DNA of 31,277 nucleotides, from NCBI GenBank assembly GCA_904502225.1, contig CAJGDO010000015.1:1-31277 (forward strand). Reading direction: 5' to 3'. Every line of letters begins with the position of its first letter. Within the stretch, counting starts at the first letter, position 1. Shown here piece by piece: positions 30,744 through 31,277 of the stretch. Position numbers and translations under genes: made by a program. Origin of the DNA: an uncultured Clostridia bacterium. Its GTDB lineage: Bacteria; Bacillota; Clostridia; Christensenellales; Borkfalkiaceae. The notes under the pieces are model-generated. The model worked only from the letters and a program-made list of their open reading frames with translations. It made no database searches and was not told the origin of the DNA.

Positions 30744-31277
30744 ATGTTCAAGATTGTAAACAAACAAGTTCTTAACCCAACGGTGACAAGAATTGACGTT
30801 TATGCACCTTTCGTTGCTAAAAAAGCCGAGGCTGGTCAATTCGTTATCATTAGGGCTAATGAAAACGGAGAAAGAATTCCACTAACCGTTGCTGATTACG
30901 ATAGGGAAAAGGGCACTGTTGCCGTTATTTTCCAAATCGTTGGTGCAACAACTTATGCACTTAACCAACTTGAAGTTGGCGATTCGGTTGCAGACTTTGT
31001 TGGTCCACTTGGCAACGCAACCCACACAAAAGGCTTAAAGAAAGTTGCTGTTGTTGGTGGTGGCGTTGGCTGTGCTATTGCTTACCCTGTTGCTAAAAAA
31101 TTGCACGAAGAAGGTTGTGAAGTTCACTCTATCGTAGGTTTTAGATGTAAAGATTTAGTTATCCTTGAAGACGAATTTAAGTCTGTTAGTGATAAATACG
31201 TGCTTATGAGTGATGACGGAACGGCAGGAACAAAGGTCTTGTCACCGACGCACTTAAAAACTTAATTGAAAGTGGCG
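30744..31277 (+). CDS. nfnA: NfnA-like FAD/NAD(P)-binding subunit, with apparent frameshift, partial at window edge
   Basis: The protein resembles NfnA (SudB), the small subunit of NADH-dependent ferredoxin:NADP+ oxidoreductase. It has a flavin segment (AGQFVIIRANENGERIPLT), QIVGATTYALNQL, FVGPLGNAT, and the nucleotide site VVGGGVGCAIAYPVAKKL. After MSDDGTAG the frame runs to a stop at 31263-31265, but the family sequence continues in another frame from 31229: NKGLVTDALKNLIESG, open to the window end. One base appears to be missing between 31227 and 31230, either a sequence error or a real mutation. Without it the gene is normal. AAGGAG gives the start. The partner NfnB should lie just beyond the window. 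Confidence 0.85.

Overview
The window looks like a chromosomal segment of a strictly anaerobic, low-GC, Gram-positive-type bacterium, most likely an uncultured member of the Clostridia. The reasons are AT-rich intergenic DNA with strong sigma-A type promoters, AGGAG ribosome sites, the ruvC-ruvA-ruvB-queA-tgt-yajC-TIGR04086 order, an AzlCD pair, a group B [FeFe] hydrogenase, a type III glutamine synthetase (GlnN) and an NfnA-type flavoprotein. No tRNA, rRNA, CRISPR array, prophage or intact insertion sequence was found. Species assignment is not possible by eye.

Layout. 1-1961: end of the ribosomal L20 operon, a SpoU/TrmH-family rRNA methyltransferase and a YebC/PmpR regulator. 1962-3540: terminators, an unusual pair of overlapping hairpins, and a trypsin-like lipoprotein protease. 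3628-8966: Holliday-junction genes ruvCAB, queuosine genes queA and tgt, then yajC and a small membrane protein. 9026-11949: an ATPase-only GMP synthetase (minus strand), a six-helix membrane protein, and azlC-azlD (minus strand). 12279-22430: one tight ten-gene operon, fumC-hdrB-hdrC-hdrA-flxD-flxC-flxB-flxA-frdB-frdA. 22431-22769: three structured repeats plus one short copy. 22770-24119: an AspT/SucE-like transporter. 24200-26574: a group B [FeFe] hydrogenase behind a LysR regulator (minus strand). 26750-30517: a GNAT-like acyltransferase, methylglyoxal synthase and GlnN. 30744-end: an NfnA-like flavoprotein with an apparent frameshift, cut by the window edge.

How the genes work together. 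The central operon is the most interesting part. Fumarase makes fumarate from malate. FlxA is predicted to take electrons from NADH, FlxBCD carry them, and HdrA is a flavin-based bifurcation module. One branch would reduce ferredoxin and the other would pass through HdrBC and FrdB to the soluble flavoprotein FrdA, giving succinate. No membrane anchor subunit is present. The adjacent transporter could export the succinate, and the nearby hydrogenase and NfnA-like protein could use the reduced ferredoxin. The gene families are recognised from sequence; the coupling is inference.

A second notable item is a family of 108-109 nt hairpin repeats (one copy after queA, two after frdA, plus a 46 nt minimal copy). 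Paired bases change in compensation between copies, which points to a conserved fold that I cannot assign to any known class.
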